NCBI GenBank assembly: GCA_016458225.1
Contig: JAEMGR010000002.1
Location: 24,372-88,371 of the forward strand
Source of the DNA: Myxococcaceae bacterium JPH2
GTDB lineage: Bacteria; Myxococcota; Myxococcia; Myxococcales; Myxococcaceae
DNA: 64,000 nt
Direction: 5' to 3'
Shown here: positions 8,442-16,713 of the stretch, piece by piece
How the letters are laid out: each line of letters begins with the position of its first letter
Numbering within the stretch: position 1 is the first letter of the stretch
Translations under genes and position numbers: made by a program
The notes under the pieces: generated by a model
The model's input: only the letters and a program-made list of their open reading frames with translations
What the model was told of the DNA's origin: nothing
Databases searched by the model: none

Positions 8442-10598
8442 ATGACCGTCCTCACTCCCGCCCAGAAGCCGCCGGCCCGCAGCGCGCCCTCCGAGCGCGA
8501 GGTGGATGCCTTCGCCGTTCAATACGCGCCTCGCGCGCCTGGTCACCCCGCGGTGCGCGACCTGTTCCGTCTGCTGGAGGACATTCCGGCCGAGGGCCTG
8601 GAGGCTCGGCTCGCGTGGGTGGAGCGCTGGGTGCTCTGGCTTCGCGACCGCATCCCCGCGCACGGGCTGGTGGACGCCGATGAGCCTGGGACTTCCGCGG
8701 CGAACTCGCGGCTGGCCCTGCTGGTGCGCGTGCTGGAGGGCGAGAGCGCGATGCGCGCGACCCTCACCCGGCTGGTGTCTGGCGTGTGCGCCGGCAGTCG
8801 AGGGCTGAAGCTCTTCGCGCAGGTGGGCCTGCCCGCGGGCGATGGGTTCTTCTCCGAGGTCAGCGATCGCGTCGCGCGGCGCTTGCTGCCCGCGCCGCCC
8901 GCGCCCGGTCAGTTGTCGGAGCTGCTGCTGCGCGTCTTCCCGGTGCCGGAGGACTCGAAGTGGCTGGCGGCGTTGTCCCCCCCGCTGCTCGCGCGCTTGT
9001 CCGCCTTGGTGGGCGAGCCCGTGCCGCCCGACGTGGTGCCGGGCGCCCGCGTGCGCGCGGACCTGATGGACGCGCTGCTGTTCCTCGCGGTGCAGACCGC
9101 GGCGCAGGGGCTGGCGGAGGACGTGCGGGACCGCAGCCTGGAGGTGGCCTTCCGCGCGTCGCCCTTCCTGCGGCTGCGGCTGGTCTGCGACGCGGTGCTC
9201 GCGCGCGACGGCGCGCCGGACACGCTGCGCGAGGTGACCACGAGCGTGGCGGACTGCCGTCAGGTGGTGGCCACCGTGTCCCGGCACCTGGAGGACGCGG
9301 GCGTCAGCGTGGACCTGGTGTACCGCCTGGAGCGCATCCGCCGCGGCCTGGACCGGATGGAGGCCATCGCGCGGGTGCTGGGCGCGCCCCGAGGCGAGGC
9401 CCGCTGGCGCGAGGGCTTGGCGCTCTTGTCCAACCTGCTCGGCCATGCGCACGCGGACCGCTCGGTGCGCGCGCTGGTGCGGCGCAACGTGCGCCTCCTG
9501 GCGCGGAAGATCATCGAGCGCGCCGGGCACTCGGGTGAGCACTACATCACCGGCACGCGCGCCGAGTTCCACGGCATGGTGCACTCGGCCGCGGGCGGAG
9601 GCCTGCTGACCGCGGGCACCGCGGCGATGAAGTTCTTCCTGGGCAGCCTGTCCCTGGCGCCCTTCTTCGCGGGCTTCTTCGCGGCGCTCAACTACGCCGG
9701 CAGCTTCGTGGTGATGCAGTTCCTGGGCTTCACCCTGGCCACCAAGCAGCCCTCCATGACGGCGGCCACGCTGGCCGGCGCGGTGGGCGAGAACACCGAC
9801 GAACACGGCCGCCTGGAGCGCCTGGCCGAGCTGGTCCCGCGCATCACCCGCTCCCAGCTCGCGGCGGCCCTGGGCAACCTGGGCTGCGTGCTGCCCGTGG
9901 CCGTGGCCGTGGCGCTGATATTTCAGCGCGTGATGGGCCACCCCTTGCTGTCCGCGGACAAGGCCCAGCACGTGGTGGAGTCACTGCACCCCTGGCACAG
10001 CGCCGCGCTGCTCTGGGCGGCCTTCACCGGCGTGCTCTTGTGGGTGTCCAGCGTGGCCGCGGGCTGGCTGGAGAACTTCGTCGTCTATCGCCAGATTCCA
10101 GAGGCGCTCGCGCATCACCGCGTCCTGCGGGCGGTCCTGGGCGAGTCGGGCGCGCGCAAGGTGGCGGACGGGCTGATGCACCACGCGGCGGGCGTGGGCG
10201 GCAGCGTGACGCTCGGCGTGCTGCTCGCCGTGGCGCCCGGGGTGGCGGGCTTCTTCGGGGTACCGCTGGACGTACGGCACGTGACGCTGTCGTTCGGCTC
10301 CCTGGCCTTCGCGGGGTGCTCGCTGGGGCCCGAGGCCGTGCTCGAGCCGGACTTCCTCGCCGCGGTGCTGGGCATTGGCATCATCGGACTGCTCAACTTC
10401 GGCGTGTCCTTCGCCCTGGCGCTGGCCGTGGCGCTGCGCGCCCGCGACGTGCCCCTCCGGGAGGCCCTGCGGTTCGTCCGGGTGGTCATCATCCACTTCC
10501 TCCTGGACCCTCGGGCCTTCCTCCTGCCGCCCCGGGACGAGCCGGCGGCCTCGGCGGGGGCATCCGGAATCCAAGCCTCGGAGCCCGGCGGTCACTGA
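8442..10598 (+). CDS. Polytopic membrane protein of the 'site-specific recombinase' (SpecificRecomb/Gcr) family
   Basis: The 718-aa protein matches the family named 'site-specific recombinase' in databases: the block GEHYITGTRAEFHGMVHSAA, followed by FFAALNYAGSFVVMQFLGFT and TLATKQPSMTAATLA, is characteristic. The N-terminal 380 residues are soluble and helical. From about residue 385 to the C-terminus at least six hydrophobic segments are visible, including FLGSLSLAPFFAGFFAALNY, VLPVAVAVALIF, VTLGVLLAVAPGVAGFFGVP and GIIGLLNFGVSFALALAVAL. I see no tyrosine- or serine-recombinase catalytic signature, and a recombinase with six membrane spans is implausible, so the family name is probably wrong. 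It sits between two lipid-transport-type genes on the same strand, which hints at an envelope role. The ATG at 8442 is the first in frame after the preceding hairpin. Confidence 0.8.
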   Translation: MTVLTPAQKPPARSAPSEREVDAFAVQYAPRAPGHPAVRDLFRLLEDIPAEGLEARLAWVERWVLWLRDRIPAHGLVDADEPGTSAANSRLALLVRVLEGESAMRATLTRLVSGVCAGSRGLKLFAQVGLPAGDGFFSEVSDRVARRLLPAPPAPGQLSELLLRVFPVPEDSKWLAALSPPLLARLSALVGEPVPPDVVPGARVRADLMDALLFLAVQTAAQGLAEDVRDRSLEVAFRASPFLRLRLVCDAVLARDGAPDTLREVTTSVADCRQVVATVSRHLEDAGVSVDLVYRLERIRRGLDRMEAIARVLGAPRGEARWREGLALLSNLLGHAHADRSVRALVRRNVRLLARKIIERAGHSGEHYITGTRAEFHGMVHSAAGGGLLTAGTAAMKFFLGSLSLAPFFAGFFAALNYAGSFVVMQFLGFTLATKQPSMTAATLAGAVGENTDEHGRLERLAELVPRITRSQLAAALGNLGCVLPVAVAVALIFQRVMGHPLLSADKAQHVVESLHPWHSAALLWAAFTGVLLWVSSVAAGWLENFVVYRQIPEALAHHRVLRAVLGESGARKVADGLMHHAAGVGGSVTLGVLLAVAPGVAGFFGVPLDVRHVTLSFGSLAFAGCSLGPEAVLEPDFLAAVLGIGIIGLLNFGVSFALALAVALRARDVPLREALRFVRVVIIHFLLDPRAFLLPPRDEPAASAGASGIQASEPGGH

Positions 10599-10623
10599 GG
10601 CGTGTATTCCCGGTGACAGGCCG

Positions 10624-10647
10624 GCGGGCCCCTCCTTCCGGGCCCGC
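10624..10647 (+). terminator. GC-rich hairpin between the SpecificRecomb and MMPL genes
   Basis: An 8-bp perfect inverted repeat (GCGGGCCC / GGGCCCGC, 8-nt loop) sits 26 bp after the stop codon. No T-run follows. It could terminate or attenuate transcription into the MMPL gene. Confidence 0.4.
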
Positions 10648-10718
10648 GCCCAGGGGGCAGACAGGCACTGGGGCTTCGGCTTCCGGGCGGCGGCGTTTGC
10701 CGCTAGGGTCGCGCGGCC

Positions 10719-13367
10719 ATGAGCAGCGCTCCTTCCTCGCATCCCCCGCCCCGACTGGCCGTCGCTTACGCCGAGCTGCTGGTCAAACGTCCCGGAACCG
10801 TGATGACCGTGCTGCTGTTGCTGCTCGGTCTGGCGCTCTGGGGCACATCCAAGCTCACCATCAACTCGAACCAGCTCGACCTCATCTCCCAGGACCTCCA
10901 GGAGGTGAAGGACGTCAAGCGCGTCATCGACATGGTGGGCGGCAGCGGCTTCTTCATGGTCGCCCTGCGCGGCGATGACGAGGTCGCGCTCAAGCGCGTC
11001 GCGGACGACCTGGCCGCGAAGATCGCCGCGGACAAGCAGAACGCGCGCTCGGTCACGTACAAGATTCCCGTCGAGTTCGTGCAGCAGAACATGGTCCTCT
11101 TCGTGAAGACCGAGGACCTGGCCGAGGGCAAGCGCCGCATCATGGCCTTCCTCAAGGATCAGATCCGCCGCAACAACCCGTTCTACATCGAGATCAAGAA
11201 GACGGAGCCGGTGAAGCTCGACCTGGCGGACCTCATCGCCAAGTACTCCAGCGTCGGCAACAAGAGCATCGCGGACGACTACTACATCTCGCCGGACCGC
11301 AAGCTGTTGCTGCTCCTCATCAAGCCGATGTGGGACACCAACCAGATTGGCCAGACGAAGACGTACGTGGAGAAGCTGCGCAAGGACCTGGCCGAGTACT
11401 CGAACACGAACCCGGCCGGCACGCAGCTCGTGGAGGACTACTACAAGATGGGCGACTCGAAGACGGTCGCCTATGGCTTCACGGGTTCCTACAAGACGGC
11501 GGTGGATGACTCGTACGCCATCGAGGAGTCGCTGGAGCCGGTGACCATCATCGCGCTCCTGGCCATCTTCGCCATCACCATCGTGTTCTTCCGCAAGTGG
11601 GCGCCCACGCTCATCGTCGTCACCGGCACGGTGGCGGGCACGCTCTACACGCTGGGCTTCACGTACCTGGTGGTGGGCGAGCTGAACATGATCACCTCCA
11701 TCCTGGGCGGCATCCTGATGGGGTTCGGCATCGACTACGGCATCCACTTCATCTTCCGCACGCGCTTGGAGTTGGGCGCGGGCAAGACATACGACGTGGC
11801 CATCCGCGACGCGGTCATCAACGCGGGGCGCCCGGCGCTGGTGTCCGCGGTGGTGGTGGCCGGCTCGTTCTTCGTGCTGATGGTCAGCGAGTTCCGCGGC
11901 TTCAGCCAGTTCGGCTTCCTGGCCGGCTGCGGCACCCTGTTCCTGGGCTTCACGCTCTTCTCGTGGTGCCCGGCGCTGCTCGCGATGGCGGGCCGCCGCA
12001 ACCCGGAGCTGCCCAAGAAGCTCATCGGCGTGATGGCGCCGCCGCCGGTCAACAGCAAGTCCGGCGCCGAGCTGCGCATCCCGCGCCCCGGGCTGGTGCT
12101 GGCCGTGGGCTGCGTCATCGTCGCCGTCGTGTGCGCGTGCGCCTTCCCGTGGAAGGCGGGCGAGGTGAAGGACGGGATGTCCTTCTGGGAGCGCCTGCCG
12201 CACGGCGTGGGCTTCAACTACAACACCCGCGCGCTGATGCCGGCGAACCAGCCGTCCGTGGTGCTGCAGGATGAAATCAACCTGCGCTTCAAGATCGCCA
12301 GCGATCCGCTCGCCATCTACACGAAGGACCTGGCGGAGACCGAGGCGCTGTACCAGGAGCTGACGAAGGACCCGAAGAAGCGCCCGGCCATCTCCCAGGT
12401 GATGAGCCTCTTCACCTTCGTGCCCCCGGCGGAGATCGCCCAGGCCAACGCGAAGATTCTCCAGGAGTGGCAGGACGAGCTGAAGGACATCGACGTCGCC
12501 TCGCTGCCTCCGGAGACGCAGGACAAGGCCGCGACGTTCATGAAGATGCTCCAGGCGCGCCCGTTCGACGTGAACGGCGTGCCGGAAATCTACGCCACGC
12601 AGTTCCGTCACCTGCCCAGCACGAAGGTGGAGAACCACGGCTACCTCACGTTCATCTACCCGAGCGTGGACCTGTGGGACGGCAAGCAGATGCTCCAGTT
12701 CGCGGACCAGACGCGCTCCATCAAGGCGATGGTGACGCCGGGCAAGTACACGAACGGCCCGGTGGGCGCGCCGGTGGAGAAGGAGTTCCGCGCCGCGGGT
12801 GCCACGCAGCTCTACGCCAGCCTGGCGCGCATGGTGCTCAAGGACGCGAAGCTCACGGTCATCCTCACCGCGCTGTGGATCCTCGTGATGCACTTCGCCG
12901 ACTTCCGCAACGCGAAGCTGGCGCTGGCGTCCGTCATCCCGCTGACGGTGGGCCTGGGCATGATGATGGGCTTCATGGCGCTCGTGGACCTGCGCCTGAA
13001 CTTCATGAACATCATCATCCTCCCCATCCTGCTGGGCTTCGGCGTGAGCCACGGCCTCTACCTGCTGCACCGCTTCCTGGAGGGCACCTCGCCCCTGGTG
13101 GCGCTGCGCAGCGTGGGCGCGGCGGTGGCCTCGTCCACGCTCACCGCGGTGGCGGGCTTCGCGGCGCTGCTGGTGGCCAGCCACCACGGCCTGCGCTCCA
13201 TGGGCATGGTGGCCTGCATTGGCCTCATCACCACGCTGCTGGTGTCCTTCACGGTGCTCGCGGCGGTGATGCAGCTCATGCATGACAAGCGGCAGCGTGA
13301 CGAGGCGCGCGCGAAGGACTCCGGGTCCGTCGCGGGCGGTGACGCCTCCGAGACCCGCGCGGCCTAG
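10719..13367 (+). CDS. RND/MMPL-family lipid transporter, HpnN-like
   Basis: The 882-aa inner-membrane protein has the duplicated RND plan: one membrane span near residues 25-45 (VMTVLLLLLGLALWG), a large periplasmic loop, a five-span cluster beginning VTIIALLAIFAITIVFF and containing the motif GGILMGFGIDYGIHFIFRTR, then a second loop and a second cluster with NIIILPILLGFGVSHGLYLLHRF. The two conserved G-F-G-(I/V)-(D/S)-Y/H-G motifs are typical of MMPL/HpnN exporters driven by proton flow. The length of about 880 aa fits HpnN (hopanoid transport), and an HpnM/MlaC-type gene lies upstream. I infer export of a lipid or lipid-like molecule to the outer membrane. No squalene or hopanoid synthesis gene is in the window, so a hopanoid substrate is not shown. 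Confidence 0.88.
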   Translation: MSSAPSSHPPPRLAVAYAELLVKRPGTVMTVLLLLLGLALWGTSKLTINSNQLDLISQDLQEVKDVKRVIDMVGGSGFFMVALRGDDEVALKRVADDLAAKIAADKQNARSVTYKIPVEFVQQNMVLFVKTEDLAEGKRRIMAFLKDQIRRNNPFYIEIKKTEPVKLDLADLIAKYSSVGNKSIADDYYISPDRKLLLLLIKPMWDTNQIGQTKTYVEKLRKDLAEYSNTNPAGTQLVEDYYKMGDSKTVAYGFTGSYKTAVDDSYAIEESLEPVTIIALLAIFAITIVFFRKWAPTLIVVTGTVAGTLYTLGFTYLVVGELNMITSILGGILMGFGIDYGIHFIFRTRLELGAGKTYDVAIRDAVINAGRPALVSAVVVAGSFFVLMVSEFRGFSQFGFLAGCGTLFLGFTLFSWCPALLAMAGRRNPELPKKLIGVMAPPPVNSKSGAELRIPRPGLVLAVGCVIVAVVCACAFPWKAGEVKDGMSFWERLPHGVGFNYNTRALMPANQPSVVLQDEINLRFKIASDPLAIYTKDLAETEALYQELTKDPKKRPAISQVMSLFTFVPPAEIAQANAKILQEWQDELKDIDVASLPPETQDKAATFMKMLQARPFDVNGVPEIYATQFRHLPSTKVENHGYLTFIYPSVDLWDGKQMLQFADQTRSIKAMVTPGKYTNGPVGAPVEKEFRAAGATQLYASLARMVLKDAKLTVILTALWILVMHFADFRNAKLALASVIPLTVGLGMMMGFMALVDLRLNFMNIIILPILLGFGVSHGLYLLHRFLEGTSPLVALRSVGAAVASSTLTAVAGFAALLVASHHGLRSMGMVACIGLITTLLVSFTVLAAVMQLMHDKRQRDEARAKDSGSVAGGDASETRAA

Positions 13368-13446
13368 GCCGGCCCCGACACGGATTCGGATACGACCCGC
13401 GCGCTCGCCAACCGGGCGCGCGGGGACGCAGGGAGAGGGAAACATC

Positions 13447-14049
13447 ATGATGATGAAGCGACTGGGGCCCGTGCTGGGCCTGCTGGTGCTGGCGGGCTGT
13501 GCCTCCACGGTGAAGAGCCAGCGGCTGCGCGACGACTACGCGCAGGTGGACCGGCTCCAGGTGAAGCGGCTGGCGGTGGTGACGCAGCCCCTGCCCGACG
13601 ACAAGGCCGAGGTGGGCGAGCTGTGGAGCCTCATCGCGCGCCAGTGGGTGAACCAGAACCGCGACTTCCTCGTGAAGAGCAACGTGGCGCTGCCGGGCCA
13701 GCCCGCGGACGCGGCCTTCCGTGAGCAATGCGTCGAGGGCATCGAGGGCGTGCTGTGGCTGTCCCCGCAGGTGAAGCGCGTGGGAGACGGCGTGGAGGCG
13801 GCGGTGAAGGCGCAGCTGTTGCGCTGCCGGGATGGCCAGGAGGTATGGGCCGTCGAGTCCGCGGGGAGCTGGGGCTCGAAGGACGCGAAGTACGTGGAGC
13901 GCACCGAGCAGTACGTGCAGCAGTTCGGGCCGAGCGTGGAGCCGTACGTCGTCCCCTCGTACAAGCTCTTGGTGGCCACGCTGGAGACGTTGCCCAATCC
14001 CGAACTGACGGACGCGGACAAGGACGAGAAGATCGACCTGGGGGAGTAG
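13447..14049 (+). CDS. Small lipoprotein of the MXAN_6521/LA_1396-type family
   Basis: The 200-aa product begins MMMKRLGPVLGLLVLAGC; L-A-G-C is a clean lipobox with the lipidated Cys at residue 18. The mature part (KRLAVVTQPLPDDKAEVGEL near the start) has no catalytic motif I can see. It resembles the lipoprotein family named after Myxococcus MXAN_6521 and Leptospira LA_1396, but I am recalling that family from memory. The start was set at the first of three ATGs, 13447, which has a GGGAGAGGGA ribosome binding region just upstream. It lies 79 bp after the RND transporter on the same strand and probably shares its transcript, so it may be an outer-membrane partner of that transporter. Confidence 0.75.
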   Translation: MMMKRLGPVLGLLVLAGCASTVKSQRLRDDYAQVDRLQVKRLAVVTQPLPDDKAEVGELWSLIARQWVNQNRDFLVKSNVALPGQPADAAFREQCVEGIEGVLWLSPQVKRVGDGVEAAVKAQLLRCRDGQEVWAVESAGSWGSKDAKYVERTEQYVQQFGPSVEPYVVPSYKLLVATLETLPNPELTDADKDEKIDLGE

Positions 14050-14060
14050 CCTTCCCCTTC

Positions 14061-14546
14061 GTGGACACGCGCACCATCGTCTTCCGGCTGGCTCTGGCCT
14101 CCGTGCTCGGGGGCGTCCTGGGCTTCGAGCGCGAGGTGAGCGGCCAGAACGCCGGGCTGCGCACGCACATGATTGTCGCGCTCGGCTCGTGCTGCTTCAC
14201 CCTGGCCAGCATCTTCACCGAGGTGAGCCTGGGTGAAGGCGTGCTGCCCCAGGGCACGCGGGCGGACATCAGCCGCATCGCCAGCCAGGTGGTGGTGGGC
14301 ATCGGCTTCCTGGGCGCGGGCGTCATCCTGCGCCAGGGCGGCACGGTGACGGGGCTCACCACCGCGGCGAACCTGTGGCTCACGGCCTCGGTGGGGATGA
14401 CCTCGGGCATGGGCTTCTACGCCGCGGCGGGCGGCACCGTGGGACTCGCCCTGCTGTCCCTCGTCGCGCTGCGCCCGGTGGAGCGCGCCATCCTCCGCTA
14501 TCGCGTGAAACAGGGGCGCACGCCCGTGCCGCCCTTGGACGACTGA
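14061..14546 (+). CDS. MgtC/SapB-family membrane protein
   Basis: The product of 161 aa carries the MgtC family signature: GLRTHMIVALGSCCFTLAS, SRIASQVVVGIGFLGAGVIL and VTGLTTAANLWLTASVGMTSG, spread over four to five hydrophobic segments. MgtC-type proteins act in the inner membrane; in Salmonella MgtC inhibits the F-type ATP synthase and helps survival at low magnesium, while many SapB-branch proteins remain uncharacterised. This one is short (MgtC is about 230 aa) because it lacks the C-terminal ACT-like domain. The GTG at 14061 is the only sensible start after the preceding stop; its GGGGAG site is rather far (about 17 nt). It follows the lipoprotein gene by 11 bp, so co-transcription is likely. 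Confidence 0.88.
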   Translation: MDTRTIVFRLALASVLGGVLGFEREVSGQNAGLRTHMIVALGSCCFTLASIFTEVSLGEGVLPQGTRADISRIASQVVVGIGFLGAGVILRQGGTVTGLTTAANLWLTASVGMTSGMGFYAAAGGTVGLALLSLVALRPVERAILRYRVKQGRTPVPPLDD

Positions 14547-14616
14547 TTCCACCAGCAGTGCGCCTGCCACCTGCTAGCTTCCAGCCCCTTCACGGGGTTC
14601 ACGGAGCAGGAGCCAG

Positions 14617-16257
14617 ATGCGCGGGTTGCGACTGGGGGGACTGGCGATACTCGGGTGGATGCGCGACGGCTGGCGCTGGCTGGCATTGGGAGCAGGCGCG
14701 TTCGCGCTCTCAGCCGTGGTGCGCTGGAACTGGCTGCATGCCCACTTCGGCGCGCTCGTGACGGGCGTGCTGCCGGACGACGCGTTCTACTACTTCGAGA
14801 TTGCCCACCGCGTCTGGGCGGGCCAGGGCGTGACGTTCGACGGGACGGCGCCGGCCACGGGGCTGCACCTGCTGTGGCTGGGCCTCCTGCTTCCGCTCTT
14901 CGCCTTCCACCCCGCGGGCAGCACCGAGCCCGTGGTGGCCTCGCTGTGGCTGGCCACGGCGCTGATGGCCGTGGCCTCCACGCTGGTGGCGCGCATCGCG
15001 TGGAAGTGGGCGAAGCGCTGGGACCTGGCCGTGGCCGTGGGCGCGTGCCTGACGGTGAACCCCTGGGTGGTGCGCGAGACACTCAACGGCCTGGAGACAG
15101 CGCTCGCGCTGGCCTTGCTGGCCGCCAGCGTGCTGGGCCTGATTCGCTACACCGAGGCCCCCTCGCGAGCGCGCGCCGTGGCGCTGGCGGGACTGCTGGT
15201 GCTCACGCTGCTGGCGCGCTCGGATGCGCTGGTCATCCTGGCGCCCGCGTGCGCGGTGCTGCTCATGCGCCGCGCGTGGTGGCGCGACGCGGCGGTGGTG
15301 GCGGGGGGAGCGGGGGCCGGCGTTGCGGCGCTGAGCCTGCTCAACTGGGTGCGCACCGGCGCCTTCCTCCAGAGCAGCGCCACCGCCGTCCCGTGGCTCT
15401 TCCACGCCAACTGGAGCCGCGTCCATCCCGAGGCGGGCGCGGCCCAGGCACGAGCGCACGGCTGGGAAGTCTTCCTCCACGCGCTGGACTCCACCGAGGT
15501 GTTCCTGGGCGAGCCCCTCGTCCACCTCCTGTTGCTCTGCACCGCCGGGCTCGTCGCGACCGCGCTGGGCCACGCGGTGCTGCGGCGCGCGCTGTCGCTG
15601 GAGACGGCGCTGCCCGCCACGGTGCTCGTGGGGCTGGGCGCGGGCCTGCTGGCGCTGCACTTCATCCACGGCTACGTGCGGTGGCTGCCGCGCCCCTGGT
15701 ACTTCGTCCCGAGCGCGCTGCTGGTGTGTCTGGCCCCCGCGGCGCTCGCGCGGCTGTGGCAGGACGGGGGCGCGGCGCGGGCCTCGCTGGCGGGGGTGCT
15801 GCTCCTGGGCGCGACGACCCTGACGATGGGCCGCGACCTGGAGCGCCTGCGCGTGCAGCGCGATGTCCCCAGCTATCCCTGGCAGGCGGAGATGCTGACC
15901 ACGGGCCTCGCCATCGTTGAACGGCTGCCCGAGGGCGCCGTGGTGGGCGCGTTCAACGCGGGCATCATCGCCTACGTCACGCCGCAGACGGTGGTGAACC
16001 TGGACGGCGTGGTGAACGAGGACGCGGCACGCGCGCTGAAGCGGCACGCGCTCTGGGCCTACATGCGCGAGCGCCACCTGGAGTACCTCGCGGACTACCC
16101 CGCCATGTGGCGCCCCAGCGAGTTCATCCACTGCAGTTGGCCCTACTGGGGAGGCACGCCGCCCCTGCCCCAAGAGCTGTTCCGCGTGGACTTTCCCGGG
16201 CTGGGCTGGCCCTCGCCCAACGACGCCATCGTCGTGGCGAAGCTGCCCGAGTCCTGA
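14617..16257 (+). CDS. Polytopic GT-C-like membrane glycosyltransferase, specificity unknown
   Basis: This 546-aa protein has about ten hydrophobic spans and a C-terminal periplasmic tail of roughly 130 residues. The first extracytoplasmic loop holds the acidic pair in VLPDDAFYYFEIAHRVWAGQ, as in GT-C enzymes that use lipid-linked sugar donors, followed by TGLHLLWLGLLLPLF. A second loop has ETLNGLETALALAL. The ATG at 14617 has a good AGGAG site 4 nt upstream. The gene ends 6 bp before the convergent DUF2171 gene. Similar proteins are common in myxobacteria with unknown acceptors; transfer of a sugar to an envelope glycan or protein is inferred from topology and the acidic motif only. Confidence 0.7.
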   Translation: MRGLRLGGLAILGWMRDGWRWLALGAGAFALSAVVRWNWLHAHFGALVTGVLPDDAFYYFEIAHRVWAGQGVTFDGTAPATGLHLLWLGLLLPLFAFHPAGSTEPVVASLWLATALMAVASTLVARIAWKWAKRWDLAVAVGACLTVNPWVVRETLNGLETALALALLAASVLGLIRYTEAPSRARAVALAGLLVLTLLARSDALVILAPACAVLLMRRAWWRDAAVVAGGAGAGVAALSLLNWVRTGAFLQSSATAVPWLFHANWSRVHPEAGAAQARAHGWEVFLHALDSTEVFLGEPLVHLLLLCTAGLVATALGHAVLRRALSLETALPATVLVGLGAGLLALHFIHGYVRWLPRPWYFVPSALLVCLAPAALARLWQDGGAARASLAGVLLLGATTLTMGRDLERLRVQRDVPSYPWQAEMLTTGLAIVERLPEGAVVGAFNAGIIAYVTPQTVVNLDGVVNEDAARALKRHALWAYMRERHLEYLADYPAMWRPSEFIHCSWPYWGGTPPLPQELFRVDFPGLGWPSPNDAIVVAKLPES

Positions 16258-16263
16258 AGCGCC

Positions 16264-16614
16264 TCACGTGTCCGAGCGCGGCGACGGCGAGCCCGTGGCG
16301 CGCTTGAAGGCGCCCGTCAGCTCATGGACGAAGCGCCGAGGCCGCCCCCAGCCCAGCCAGTGGAGGCGGCCCGCCCAGCGGCTCTTGAGGTCGCCGGGCA
16401 GCGAGGGAGGCAGGCTCGCCAGGTCCTTGCCCAGGTACACGTCGTCGCCGTCGACGGCCGTCACCTCGGACCACGGCAGGGGGTGGTCTCGACCGCACGG
16501 GGCCCCTTCCTCCAAGGTCATCCCGCGCGCGTCCACGGAGACGATGTCTCCCAGCCGCTCGCCATCCCGGTCCCGCACCGTCATGCCCGTCCGGATGTCC
16601 GCTGGCTTGGTCAT
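16264..16614 (-). CDS. Small DUF2171-type (PRC-barrel-like) protein
   Basis: The 116-aa product contains a compact beta-barrel-like unit, IRTGMTVRDRDGERLGDIVSV, then VDGDDVYLGKDL, resembling DUF2171 and PRC-barrel proteins. I set the start at the ATG at 16614 (MTKPADIRTG) because a GGGGAGCGAGG site lies just upstream; a longer frame has no such support. The C-terminal 50 residues are basic and look disordered. It lies 99 bp downstream of ptsI on the same strand. The function of these proteins is unknown; some sit in stress or RNA-related settings. Confidence 0.65.
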   Translation of the reverse strand: MTKPADIRTGMTVRDRDGERLGDIVSVDARGMTLEEGAPCGRDHPLPWSEVTAVDGDDVYLGKDLASLPPSLPGDLKSRWAGRLHWLGWGRPRRFVHELTGAFKRATGSPSPRSDT

Positions 16615-16713
16615 GCCTCGCTCCCCCATCTCGGGAAGCTTGGCCATCCCGCGCGGTGGCGCGCAGGCGGTCCCCAAGGGCCGCCGAGGCAGCAAGGGTC
16701 CGCCTCCTCGGCG

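Noticed and set aside
8442..10598. A true DNA recombinase
   Set aside because: The family name says so, but the sequence shows multiple membrane spans and no recombinase catalytic motif.
9981..13508. A 1175-codon minus frame antisense to the MMPL gene
   Set aside because: It is dense in His, Arg and Gln and has no motif, while the + frame has all RND motifs.
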